Source: Chloroflexia bacterium (GTDB taxonomy: Bacteria > Chloroflexota > Chloroflexia > QHBQ01 > JADMIH01). Taken from it: 35,253 nt of DNA. Positions 1-6,905 of this stretch are shown piece after piece; the first letter of the stretch is position 1; each line of letters begins with the position of its first letter. The notes below the pieces were generated by a model. The model was given only the letters and a program-made list of their open reading frames with translations. It was not told the origin of the DNA and ran no database searches. The position numbers were made by a program, and so were the translations under genes. The stretch covers positions 1 to 35,253 of the forward strand of contig JAICKM010000003.1 of the NCBI GenBank assembly GCA_025927935.1, in the 5' to 3' direction.

Positions 1-949
1 CCCGGCAGGCCGCTGCAAAGGCGCTCCAGCCCCGGCCCAGCGCCTGGTAATGCGCGCCCGCGCCGTCTAATCCGGCGGCAAGCGCGGGATCAGCGACCCG
101 CGTGGCGGCTTCCCGTAGCCCGGTGCCGTAGATGTGCCGGAAAAAGCCGCCGAAGCCGGTGCCCGCTTTCTCCACGTAGAGGTAGACGCCGCGCAACGCC
201 TGGCTCAGTTCGGCGGGCCCGAAGTGGTCCGGCCAGCGGGCCAGGTCGGCCACGAACATCTCCATGCCCGCCAACCCATGCCTGCCTGTCCCCGCGAAAT
301 GCGCCGCATCCACAAACGGGATGCCGTGGCCGTCGAGCAGGCGCACCGTCTCGGCAACGGCGTCCCGCATATGGGTGCCTGGATCGGGCAGGGCGGGGGG
401 CCAGCGCACCTCGTAGTAGCGGTACTCCACAGGGGCAGGGAAGGCGGTCGAGCGCCAGGAGGCGTCGAAAGCCGCCTGGGTGATCTCCTGCACGCCTGCG
501 CGGTCGTTGTCCAGCACAGACAGCGTGCCCGCCCGGTCGTCGATGCCGATGACCAGCAGGCGGTGGCCGGTGAAGTGGGTGCGCGCGTTCAAGTAGGGCA
601 ATTCGCCCACGTCGGCCAGGACGAGCGCGGGCTGCCCGGCGGCCAGCGTGGCGCGCAGCCAGGTCCAGGCCGCCTGCGGCGAGGCGGGCCTCACTTCCTG
701 GAAGCCGATGCTTAGCCGCGCGGCAAGTTGGGCTTCCAGCGGGCCGGTGCGCCCCAGCAGGTAGATCGGCGGGTCCGCGCCGGGTCGCCGCCAGTAGAGG
801 AAATCCAGCCCGCCAGAGAGCGCGAACAATAGCGCCTCGCTGGGCAGGGCGGCGTCTTGCGCGGGGCTGTGGAAGGCCACGAGATCGCGAAAGGCCGACG
901 ACGCGCAATGCCCGCCCAGCAGATGCGGGACGGGCAAGATGGTCTTCAT
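1..949 (-). CDS. BtrH-like / DUF4872-type protein, truncated by the window edge
   Basis: The reading frame is open from an ATG at 949 down to base 1, giving 316 codons without a stop; the C-terminus lies outside the window. The N-terminus reads MKTILPVPHLLGGHCASSAF. The GGHCASSA block (Cys15) followed by a segment with SEALLFALSGGLDFLYW is characteristic of the butirosin biosynthesis protein H N-terminal domain, a papain/C39-like fold. The following part resembles DUF4872. BtrH itself transfers an acyl group from a carrier protein, but distant relatives are functionally unassigned, so no substrate is proposed. The start lies 14 bases after the stop of the upstream methionine aminopeptidase gene, so the two are probably co-transcribed. 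The Arg-rich alternative frames on both strands here are shadows. Family assignment is from motif recall only. Confidence 0.75.
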   Translation of the reverse strand, partial: MKTILPVPHLLGGHCASSAFRDLVAFHSPAQDAALPSEALLFALSGGLDFLYWRRPGADPPIYLLGRTGPLEAQLAARLSIGFQEVRPASPQAAWTWLRATLAAGQPALVLADVGELPYLNARTHFTGHRLLVIGIDDRAGTLSVLDNDRAGVQEITQAAFDASWRSTAFPAPVEYRYYEVRWPPALPDPGTHMRDAVAETVRLLDGHGIPFVDAAHFAGTGRHGLAGMEMFVADLARWPDHFGPAELSQALRGVYLYVEKAGTGFGGFFRHIYGTGLREAATRVADPALAAGLDGAGAHYQALGRGWSAFAAACR

Positions 950-963
950 CGGGCGCTGGATGT

Positions 964-1707
964 TCAGACGGCGGTCACGAGCAGGGGCCGGTCGCGCGTG
1001 ATGACGATGGTGTGCTCGAAGTTGGCGACTGCGCTGTGATCGCGGGTCTTGATCGTCCAGCCGTTGGCGTCGGTCACCACGGCATCGCGGCCCGCGGCGA
1101 CGTGCGGTTCGACGGCCAGGACCAGCCCTTCGGTCAGGCGCTGCTTGGCCCGCGCGACGAAATAGTTGGGCACCGAGGGCGCCTCGTGCAGCCCGCGGCC
1201 CACGCCGTGGCCGCACAGCTCGCGCACCACCTGGAAGCCATAGCGCCGGGCGGTCGTCTCGGCGGCGGCCCCGATGCGGTTCATCGGCGCGCCCGCGCGG
1301 GCGGCGTTCAGCGCGGCGTCCAGCGTGGCGCGGGCGCAGTCACACAACTGCTGCTTGCGGGCGGGCAGGGGCGGCACGGGCACGGTCAGGGCGGCGTCGG
1401 CGAAGTAGCCGTTCAGTTCCGCGGACAGGTCGAGCTTCACCAGGTCGCCTTCGCGAATGGTGCGGTCGCCCGGAATGCCGTGCGCCGCTTCTTCGTTCAG
1501 GCTGATGCAGGCGATGCCGGGGAACTTGTAGACCAGCAGCGGGGCTGGGCGCGCGCCGTACTTCTTCAGGAACGCGCCGCCGATGGCATCCAGGTCGCGG
1601 GTGGTCATGCCGGGCTGCACCTGGGCCTGCATATGCTGTAGTGTGAGGCCCACAATTTCCCCGATCCGGCGCAGGGCGGTTAGATCTTTTTCGGTTTCAA
1701 TCGACAT
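964..1707 (-). CDS. map: Type I methionine aminopeptidase
   Basis: A 247-aa cytosolic metallopeptidase that removes the initiator methionine from nascent proteins. All five metal ligands of the family can be placed: Asp93 (KLDLSAE), Asp104 (YFADAA), His167 (CGHGVGRG), Glu200 (AVEPHV) and Glu231 (FEHTIV). The substrate-contacting His76 is in NEEAAHGIPGD. The length matches the short bacterial type I enzyme without a zinc-finger extension. The ATG at 1707 is preceded by GGAGG about 7 bases upstream, which supports this start. A BtrH-like gene follows after 14 bases, so map is the first gene of a probable two-gene operon. The bases just upstream carry an 11-bp direct repeat (1731-1741 and 1743-1753) of no known role. 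The identification is firm. Confidence 0.95.
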   Translation of the reverse strand: MSIETEKDLTALRRIGEIVGLTLQHMQAQVQPGMTTRDLDAIGGAFLKKYGARPAPLLVYKFPGIACISLNEEAAHGIPGDRTIREGDLVKLDLSAELNGYFADAALTVPVPPLPARKQQLCDCARATLDAALNAARAGAPMNRIGAAAETTARRYGFQVVRELCGHGVGRGLHEAPSVPNYFVARAKQRLTEGLVLAVEPHVAAGRDAVVTDANGWTIKTRDHSAVANFEHTIVITRDRPLLVTAV

Positions 1708-1758
1708 AACGATTCCTCCGGGCTACCATACAAGATGCCTCACAAGATGCCTCGGTTG

Positions 1759-1790
1759 GTAGTATAACCCTTCCCAGCAAACGCGTGCAA
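1759..1790 (-). promoter_or_regulatory. Possible promoter of map (weak)
   Basis: On the minus strand a TATACT hexamer (1761-1766, 5 of 6 consensus) lies about 50 bases before the map start. An 18-base spacer separates it from TTGCAC (1785-1790), a poor -35 match. Only the -10 is convincing. Confidence 0.35.
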
Positions 1791-1818
1791 GGCGGCAATC
1801 ATACATCCCTTCACAAGG

Positions 1819-1893
1819 GCACCGCACAGACGCGAAGAGCGCGAAGACCAAGATTAATACAAACGATCTTCGTGTTCTTCGCGCTTTCGCGGT
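1819..1893. repeat. Dispersed dyad repeat, copy 1
   Basis: Imperfect inverted repeat. The left arm at 1821-1849 begins ACCGCACAGACGCGAAG and the right arm at 1869-1893 ends TTCTTCGCGCTTTCGCGGT, around an AT-richer centre. A second copy with the same arms lies at 19474-19552. It sits between map and the acyl-CoA ligase gene and contains no credible ORF. The arms resemble the ACCGCGAAGACGCGAAGG-type intergenic repeats seen in many environmental bacterial genomes. It could be a miniature non-autonomous element or a REP-like sequence. Confidence 0.65.
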
Positions 1894-1925
1894 ACAGAAA
1901 CATCGTTTGTCGCCGGATAGCCGCG

Positions 1926-3683
1926 CTAGGCCGTCTCCTGGATCTCGTTCTGGAGTCCCAGTTCCTCAATCGCCTGCTTGCGCATGAGGAACTTCTGGAT
2001 CTTACCGGTCACGGTCATCGGGAAGTTGTCGACGAACTTAACATAACGCGGTATCTTGTAGTGGCTGATGCGGCCCCGGCAGAAGTTCTGAATCTCGGCT
2101 TCCGTCGCCTCGGCGTCCGGCTTCAGCTTGACCCAGGCCATGATCTCCTCCCCGTAGGCGCGGCTGGGTAGGCCGATGACCTGCACGTCGGCGATGGCCG
2201 GGTGGGTGTAGAGGAACTCCTCGATCTCGCGCGGATAGACGTTCTCGCCGCCGCGGATGATCATGTCCTTGATGCGGCCCACGATATTCACATAACTGCC
2301 GGCATCCATCGTCGCCAGGTCGCCGGTGTGCATCCAGCGCGCCGGGTCGATAGCCGTGGCGGTCGCCTCAGCATTGTTCCAGTAGCCCAGCATGACCGAG
2401 TAGCCGCGGGTGCATAGCTCGCCGGGCGTGTCGCGGGGCACCACGGCGCCGGTGCTCGGATCGATAATCTTGCACTCCAGGTGGGGCATGACGCGGCCCA
2501 CCGTGCTGACGCGCTTCTCGATGGGGTCGTCGGCCCGGCTCTGGAATGAGACCGGCGAAGTCTCGGTCATGCCGTAGGCGATCTCGACTTCCCCCATATG
2601 CATGCGGCTGTTTACTTGCCGCATCACCTCGATGGGGCAGGGCGACCCGGCCATGATGCCGGTGCGCAGCGTGGCGAGGTCGAACCGGTCGAACTCCGCA
2701 TGGTTCAACTCGGCAATGAACATTGTGGGCACGCCATGGACCGCCGTGCAGCGCTCGGCCTCGATGGCCTGAAGGGTCGCCAGCGGGTCAAAGCTCTCGG
2801 CGGGGTAGACCATCGCCGCGCCGTGGCTCACGCAGGTCAGGTTGCCCATGACCATGCCGAAACAGTGGTAGAGCGGCACAGGGATACAGAGGCGATCCTG
2901 GTCGGTAAAACGCATCATCTCGCCGACAAAGAAGCCGTTGTTCAGGATGTTGTGGTGGCTCAGCGTGGCGCCCTTCGGAAAGCCCGTGGTGCCGGAGGTG
3001 TACTGGATATTGATCGGGTCGTCGAACTCTTGCTCGCGCTGGCGGGCGGCCAATTGCTCGGGCGTGACGGCGCCCGACAGGGCCAGCAGTGCGGACCAGG
3101 TCCACATACCGGGCCGCGGCTGGTCGTCCAGCACGACCAGATCTTGCAGGTCGGGGAATCGCGCCGAGTCGATGCGCGGCGGACTTTCTGCCGCGGCGGC
3201 CAGTTCAGGAATTAACTCGTTGACCATGCCCACGTAATCGCTGCTTTTCAGCCGCGGGGCGCAGACGAGCATACGTAGCCCCGACTGGCGCACGACATAC
3301 TCCAGCTCGCTCGTGCGGTAGGCGGGATTGATGTTGACCAGAATGGCCCCGATCTTGGCGGTGGCGAACTGCGTGATGGTCCACTCGGCGCGATTGGGCG
3401 CCCAGATGCCCACCCGGTCGCCTTTCTCGATGCCCAGGGCCATGAGCGCGCGGGCGCATTCATCGACCGCTTCCTGAAGCTGCCGGTAGCTATAGCGCAG
3501 GCCCTGGTGGGGCACGATGAGCGCGTCGTGGTCCGGGTAGCGGGCCACCGTAGCGTCGAAGTTATCGCCGATGGTCTGGCCGAGGAGCGGCGTGTCCGAG
3601 GTGCCGCTGACGTAACTGAGCGGGGGCGGCGTAACGTTGGGTGTAACGGCGTCCGGCGCCGCGGTTGGGGCGAGGGTAGTCAT
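1926..3683 (-). CDS. Fatty-acid--CoA ligase (AMP-forming, ACSF2/FadD-like)
   Basis: A 585-aa member of the adenylate-forming ANL superfamily that activates a carboxylic acid, probably a medium- or long-chain fatty acid, to acyl-AMP and then acyl-CoA. The phosphate-binding motif [11 protein letters not shown] is at residues 228-238. The YGMTETSP block and the WMHTGDLA hinge region are present, and the catalytic lysine is Lys561 in VTGKIQKF near the C-terminus, so the protein is complete. The overall pattern ([25 protein letters not shown]) is closest to the ACSF2-type acyl-CoA synthetases. Chain-length preference cannot be read from sequence. The ATG at 3683 has GGAGG about 9 bases upstream. 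The gene stands alone between the dyad repeat and a repeat-rich intergenic region. Confidence 0.9.
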   Translation of the reverse strand: MTTLAPTAAPDAVTPNVTPPPLSYVSGTSDTPLLGQTIGDNFDATVARYPDHDALIVPHQGLRYSYRQLQEAVDECARALMALGIEKGDRVGIWAPNRAEWTITQFATAKIGAILVNINPAYRTSELEYVVRQSGLRMLVCAPRLKSSDYVGMVNELIPELAAAAESPPRIDSARFPDLQDLVVLDDQPRPGMWTWSALLALSGAVTPEQLAARQREQEFDDPINIQYTSGTTGFPKGATLSHHNILNNGFFVGEMMRFTDQDRLCIPVPLYHCFGMVMGNLTCVSHGAAMVYPAESFDPLATLQAIEAERCTAVHGVPTMFIAELNHAEFDRFDLATLRTGIMAGSPCPIEVMRQVNSRMHMGEVEIAYGMTETSPVSFQSRADDPIEKRVSTVGRVMPHLECKIIDPSTGAVVPRDTPGELCTRGYSVMLGYWNNAEATATAIDPARWMHTGDLATMDAGSYVNIVGRIKDMIIRGGENVYPREIEEFLYTHPAIADVQVIGLPSRAYGEEIMAWVKLKPDAEATEAEIQNFCRGRISHYKIPRYVKFVDNFPMTVTGKIQKFLMRKQAIEELGLQNEIQETA

Positions 3684-3770
3684 ACGAGGTGTCCTCCGCG
3701 GCAGCGGGGCCGCACCGCCGCCACTAGCCGGTAGTGCCCCGCACCACCGGGCCGTCCGTAGGTCGCCTTC

Positions 3771-3779
3771 ATTATAGCA
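3771..3779 (-). promoter_or_regulatory. Extended -10 promoter of the acyl-CoA ligase gene
   Basis: On the minus strand TGCTATAAT gives a perfect -10 (3771-3776) with the extended TG motif, about 85 bases before the ATG at 3683. No good -35 sits 16-18 bases upstream, which fits an extended -10 promoter. The upstream bases are the heptamer repeat at 3785-3806. Confidence 0.5.
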
Positions 3780-3784
3780 CAGCG

Positions 3785-3923
3785 GTCAGTGGTCAGTGGT
3801 CAATGGTCGGTGTAGGATTCCGCTGGTGGCCGCGCCACGCACAAAAAGAACAGGAGCGGGTTCATACCCACTCCTGCCGCTTATTACGCTCTCTTCATAC
3901 TGACCACTGACCACTGACCACTC
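3785..3923. repeat. Heptamer (GGTCAGT) repeats in inverted orientation around a terminator
   Basis: Three tandem, slightly degenerate GGTCAGT units at about 3785-3808 are mirrored by three units of the complement (ACTGACC) at 3899-3922, separated by about 90 bases that hold the cupredoxin terminator. A further copy of the same core is at 12479-12490. They look like short tandemly repeated repetitive sequences, with no coding potential. Confidence 0.6.
3841..3876 (-). terminator. Intrinsic terminator of the cupredoxin gene
   Basis: On the minus strand a 10-bp stem (AGGAGTGGGT with ACCCGCTCCT, one G-T pair, ATGA loop) is followed by GTTCTTTTTG. It lies about 55 bases after the stop of the gene ending at 3932. 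Confidence 0.85.
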
Positions 3924-3931
3924 GTCGGCGT

Positions 3932-4435
3932 TTACTTGACTTCGAGCGTGCCGGCCATGCCTTGCTGCTTGTGGCCGGGGATATCGCAGAGCGTGTCGTA
4001 AGTGCCGGCGGGGATATCCGCTTCCAGCATGGCGGTTGCGCCGCTGTCGATATTCGCCGTCTTCACTTCCTGGCCGTTGACGATGATGGAGAAGTTGTGC
4101 TTAAACTTACCCTCGTTCGTCACCTTGAAGGTCTGGTGCCCGGCGGGCGCCTGGATGCTCTTTGGCTCAATGGACCATTCCTTCAGGGTAACGGCAATCG
4201 GGCCGCCCGCCGCTGTGCCGCCGCTACCGGTGGATGCGGTGGTCGCGGTGGGTTCGGCGGCGGCGGGCGCGGCCGTGGTTGCCGTGGCTTCGGCGGCGGG
4301 CGCCACGGTAGTCGCGGTGGGTGCAGCGGCCGGGGCCGTGGTCGGGGTCTCGCCGCAGGCGACTAGCAGGCTAGCGCCGATCAGTAACACGCCGGCCAGC
4401 ACGAGGCGCGGACGAGCGAAGGGAAATAGGGTCAT
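3932..4435 (-). CDS. Lipid-anchored cupredoxin (plastocyanin/azurin-like)
   Basis: A 167-aa exported blue-copper-type protein. An N-terminal signal peptide ends in a lipobox with Cys27 (LLVAC), so the mature protein is expected to be lipid-anchored outside the membrane. Residues 28-80 are a low-complexity Ala/Thr/Pro linker. The cupredoxin domain spans about 80-167 with type 1 copper ligands His113 (KHNFS), Cys150, His155 and Met160 (LCDIPGHKQQGM), so the site is complete. It probably carries electrons or buffers copper; no partner oxidase is encoded nearby. The start has GAGGAG 11 bases upstream. A terminator follows, so it is a single-gene unit or the end of one with the gene at 4501-4884. 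Confidence 0.9.
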   Translation of the reverse strand: MTLFPFARPRLVLAGVLLIGASLLVACGETPTTAPAAAPTATTVAPAAEATATTAAPAAAEPTATTASTGSGGTAAGGPIAVTLKEWSIEPKSIQAPAGHQTFKVTNEGKFKHNFSIIVNGQEVKTANIDSGATAMLEADIPAGTYDTLCDIPGHKQQGMAGTLEVK

Positions 4436-4500
4436 GGGGGTTTAGGCTCCTCAGGTACGAATGGGCCGGACCGCGGTGCCCGGCCACGTTCGAGAGATTA

Positions 4501-4884
4501 CTACTCCGTGGCGCGCAGATGCCGAATGAGTTGGGCGTGGATATGCTGAAGGGTAGGTGCGTGCTCGACCAGGGCAACGGTTTCGTCCAGGGGCGCCGCA
4601 GGGGGCACCGGGGCGCCGCTGTCCGCCAGCCGGTTCAGATATTGGCCGAGCAATTCCGCGAGTGCCGTCACGTCCGCGCGGGGCAGATCCACTTCGTCAT
4701 GGCCGCCGAGTTGGTTGTAGATGCGCGCGGCCTCCGCCGTCTGCTCTGGAAAGCTGATCGCGGCCCGTCGTGGATCGAACAGGTCGCGTAATAAGCGCCG
4801 CTCAGTGTCGGCCAGAGGCACTTTCACGAGAGTTCGGGACTCCTTCTCCGCGTCACGGACGACCGGTGGTAGCACTCCGGTCAT
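4501..4884 (-). CDS. Hypothetical protein (127 aa), probable leaderless transcript
   Basis: I do not recognise a family. The predicted protein is soluble, mostly helical and acidic, with no signal peptide, cysteine or membrane segment. The central part (about 22-92) has alternating Leu/Ala-rich helices and the C-terminus (LQHIHAQLIRHLRATE) is amphipathic. The gene is supported by a near-consensus promoter whose expected transcription start coincides with the ATG at 4884, implying a leaderless mRNA. An alternative is a GTG start at codon 20 or 22 (VKVPLADTERR) with GGAG 12 bases before the first; if so the upstream bases would be leader. The cupredoxin gene follows 65 bases later in the same direction. 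Confidence 0.6.
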   Translation of the reverse strand: MTGVLPPVVRDAEKESRTLVKVPLADTERRLLRDLFDPRRAAISFPEQTAEAARIYNQLGGHDEVDLPRADVTALAELLGQYLNRLADSGAPVPPAAPLDETVALVEHAPTLQHIHAQLIRHLRATE

Positions 4885-4891
4885 TGGGCCG

Positions 4892-4921
4892 ATTATAGCA
4901 GCCTACCGCGAACACTGTCAA
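4892..4921 (-). promoter_or_regulatory. Near-consensus sigma-70 promoter
   Basis: On the minus strand TTGACA (4916-4921), an 18-base spacer and TATAAT (4892-4897) with a TG extension give consensus elements. Seven bases separate the -10 from the ATG at 4884, so the expected +1 is the start codon itself. Confidence 0.85.
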
Positions 4922-5004
4922 GAAAGGGATCTTACATTCCGGCGGTTGCCTGCCGCCGCGCCTGCGCGGTTTTGCGCACCGGTGCTGTCTATCTGTGCCG
5001 CCGG

Positions 5005-5040
5005 GAAAGCAGAAAGGCCCGGCGTTTACACGCCGGACCT
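5005..5040 (-). terminator. Intrinsic terminator of the zinc-ribbon gene
   Basis: On the minus strand AGGTCCGGCG and CGCCGGGCCT form a 10-bp stem with a 6-base loop, followed by TTCTGCTTTC. It starts 37 bases after the stop of the gene ending at 5077. Confidence 0.8.
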
Positions 5041-5076
5041 CTCTGTTATGTCCGCCGAATGGGGCGGGCAGGGCGC

Positions 5077-5505
5077 CTAGTAGCGGCGGGAGCCGCCACC
5101 ACGGTTGCCACCGCCACGGCTGCCGCCGCCCATCTGGCTGAAGCAATCCGAGCAATACACGGGGCGGTCGCCGGTGGGCACGAAGGGTACCTCGGTTTCC
5201 TTGCCGCAGTTCGAGCAGGTGACCTGGGTCATCTGGCGCGGGGCGCGCTCGCGGCCGTAGCCGCCACCGCTGTAACCGCCGCCATTGCCATAGCTGCTGC
5301 TACCCCCACCGTAACCACCGCTGCTGTAGCTGTCGCCACTGGAGCGGGCGGCTTTCTTGGCCGCGCGGCAGTCGGGGCAGCGCTGCGGCTCGGTGTAGCC
5401 ACGGCTGCTGTAGAACTCCTGCTCGCCGGCAGTAAACGTAAAGCTTTGGCCGCAATCGCGGCACACGAGAGTCTTATCCACGAAATGGAATCTCTTTCTC
5501 CTCAA
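5077..5505 (-). CDS. Gly-rich protein with two zinc ribbons
   Basis: Up to 142 aa with two zinc-ribbon modules joined by a Gly/Ser/Tyr-rich linker. The first, residues 9-46, has Cys15/Cys18 and Cys43/Cys46 and matches the probable zinc-ribbon family with TLVCRDCG...FTAGEQEFY. The linker at about 55-90 has GGY-type repeats. The second module has Cys97/Cys100 and Cys118/Cys121 (PVYCSDCF), and the tail is GGGSRGGG-rich. Such Gly/Arg tails often bind RNA, so a role with nucleic acid is inferred. The longest frame starts with TTG at 5505. Relatives usually begin just before the conserved VDKTL, so the GTG at 5481 is an alternative, although the GAGGAG at 5502-5504 then sits rather far upstream. 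It has its own promoter, a leader of about 130 bases and its own terminator. Confidence 0.85.
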   Translation of the reverse strand: MRRKRFHFVDKTLVCRDCGQSFTFTAGEQEFYSSRGYTEPQRCPDCRAAKKAARSSGDSYSSGGYGGGSSSYGNGGGYSGGGYGRERAPRQMTQVTCSNCGKETEVPFVPTGDRPVYCSDCFSQMGGGSRGGGNRGGGSRRY

Positions 5506-5642
5506 CGGGACTAAATAAATTGGGTCTTGTTCTAATGGATTAACCTTGGTGCCCTGAAACTAAATCCGGAAACCAGTCTGAGGAGACGAGATTAGGGAGA
5601 TCGTAGCGAGGGTTAAACAACAGTAGGAAATCCATCTCGGTT

Positions 5643-5671
5643 ATTATACACGATCCCGCGACAAATAGCAA
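5643..5671 (-). promoter_or_regulatory. Promoter of the zinc-ribbon gene
   Basis: On the minus strand TTGCTA (5666-5671), a 17-base spacer and a perfect TATAAT (5643-5648). The predicted start near 5635 gives a 5' leader of about 130 bases before the coding region. No known riboswitch is recognised in that leader. Confidence 0.75.
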
Positions 5672-5798
5672 GGAGAAAAATGATCAGTTTGGCAGGTGCG
5701 AAATCTGCCCTGCTTATTGCACGGTTTTGGGCAAAGCCGTGGTCCCTCAAGGGGCGACCTTCGCTCGTCGTAGCCCGCTCCTTGAGCGGCTGGGTTGA

Positions 5799-5828
5799 TT
5801 GACAGCCAGGGCGCCCCGCGACTATACT
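5799..5828 (+). promoter_or_regulatory. Promoter of the CvpA-CAP gene
   Basis: TTGACA (5799-5804, perfect), an 18-base spacer and TATACT (5823-5828, 5 of 6), about 35 bases before the GTG start at 5864. Confidence 0.8.
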
Positions 5829-5863
5829 TTCCTGATGGTTAACCGATACGCGAGGGGGAACGG

Positions 5864-6835
5864 GTGGCGGGACTGAACTGGGTGGATGGGGTGCTGCTGG
5901 TGCTGGTCGCGCTGGTGGCGTGGGGCGCGACCACGCGCGGCTTTGTGCAGGTGTTTACCGGGCTGGTGGGCTTCGTGCTGACGCTGCTGGCCGCCTTGCT
6001 CTTGACGGCCCCGCTGGCCGATTGGCTGACTCGCCAGATCGGCGTAAGCGAGTTATGGGCGGCGCCGATCGCCTTTTTGCTGATCTGGCTGGCCGCCCAG
6101 ATCGTCTTCACCGCCATCTCCCGGCTGATTTTGCATCGGACGCACTACCAGGCGTCGCGATCCACGCTGAACCGCTGGTTGGCGGTGCTGCCGGGCGCGG
6201 CGCAAGGGCTGCTGGTGGGCGGGTTGCTGCTGACTGTCCTCGCGCTGGCGCCCATCCCCGGCGTGCCGCAGCAGGCGATTCTGCACTCGGCCATCGGCGG
6301 CGAACTGGTGCGCACGACGGTTGCCTTCGAGCGGCCCCTGGAAGGGGTGTTCGGCCCGGCCCTGCGCCAGACGCTGGGCTTCCTCACCGTCAAGCCCGAA
6401 CCCGAAAGCGGCGAGACGGTGGCGCTCAAGTTTCAGGTGCCGGCGCCGGCCGTGGACCCCGATGCCGAGGAGCGCATGTTGATGCTCATCAACGCGGAGC
6501 GGAATGCGCGTGACCTGGCCCCGCTCGCCATGGACTCAGCGCTGCGCCAGTTGGCGCGGGCGCACGCCACCGATATGTTCCAGCAGGGCTATTTCTCGCA
6601 TACGAGCCAGGACGGGCGCTCACCGTTCGACCGCATGCACGATGCGCGCATTAACTATAGCGCGGCGGGCGAAAATCTGGCGCTGGCGCCCACCACGGAG
6701 TTCGCGCACGATGGGCTGATGAACAGCCCCGGCCACCGGGCCAATATCCTCAACGGTCAGTTCCACCGGGTGGGCATCGGCGTCATGGATGGCGGTATCT
6801 ACGGCAAGATGTTCGTGCAGGAATTCACTGACTAA
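5864..6835 (+). CDS. CvpA-domain membrane protein fused to an extracytoplasmic CAP domain
   Basis: A 323-aa protein. Residues 5-135 contain four hydrophobic segments with the arrangement of the CvpA/colicin V production family (WVDGVLLVL, RGFVQVFTGLVGF). Residues about 204-320 are a CAP/SCP-like domain, with NAERNARDLAPL, His234 (RAHATDM), His246 (YFSHTS), Glu270 (AAGENLA) and His291 (MNSPGHRANIL), the residues that form the CAP cavity. The CAP domain should lie outside the membrane. Its biochemical function in bacteria is unsettled; the residues present are compatible with divalent-metal binding. The start is GTG at 5864 with GAGGGGG just upstream. The helicase gene starts about 70 bases downstream and may share the transcript. 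Confidence 0.85.
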   Translation: MAGLNWVDGVLLVLVALVAWGATTRGFVQVFTGLVGFVLTLLAALLLTAPLADWLTRQIGVSELWAAPIAFLLIWLAAQIVFTAISRLILHRTHYQASRSTLNRWLAVLPGAAQGLLVGGLLLTVLALAPIPGVPQQAILHSAIGGELVRTTVAFERPLEGVFGPALRQTLGFLTVKPEPESGETVALKFQVPAPAVDPDAEERMLMLINAERNARDLAPLAMDSALRQLARAHATDMFQQGYFSHTSQDGRSPFDRMHDARINYSAAGENLALAPTTEFAHDGLMNSPGHRANILNGQFHRVGIGVMDGGIYGKMFVQEFTD

Positions 6836-6905
6836 CGCGGCCTGATTTGTGCAGTAGCCCGCCTGTCATACCGCCCACTTGTTAGAGATCGAGGAGCATG
6901 CCAAC

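Noticed and set aside
90..908. 272-codon minus-strand ORF at the left edge
   Set aside because: Arg/Ala-rich shadow; the neighbouring frame starting at 949 carries the BtrH-like motifs.
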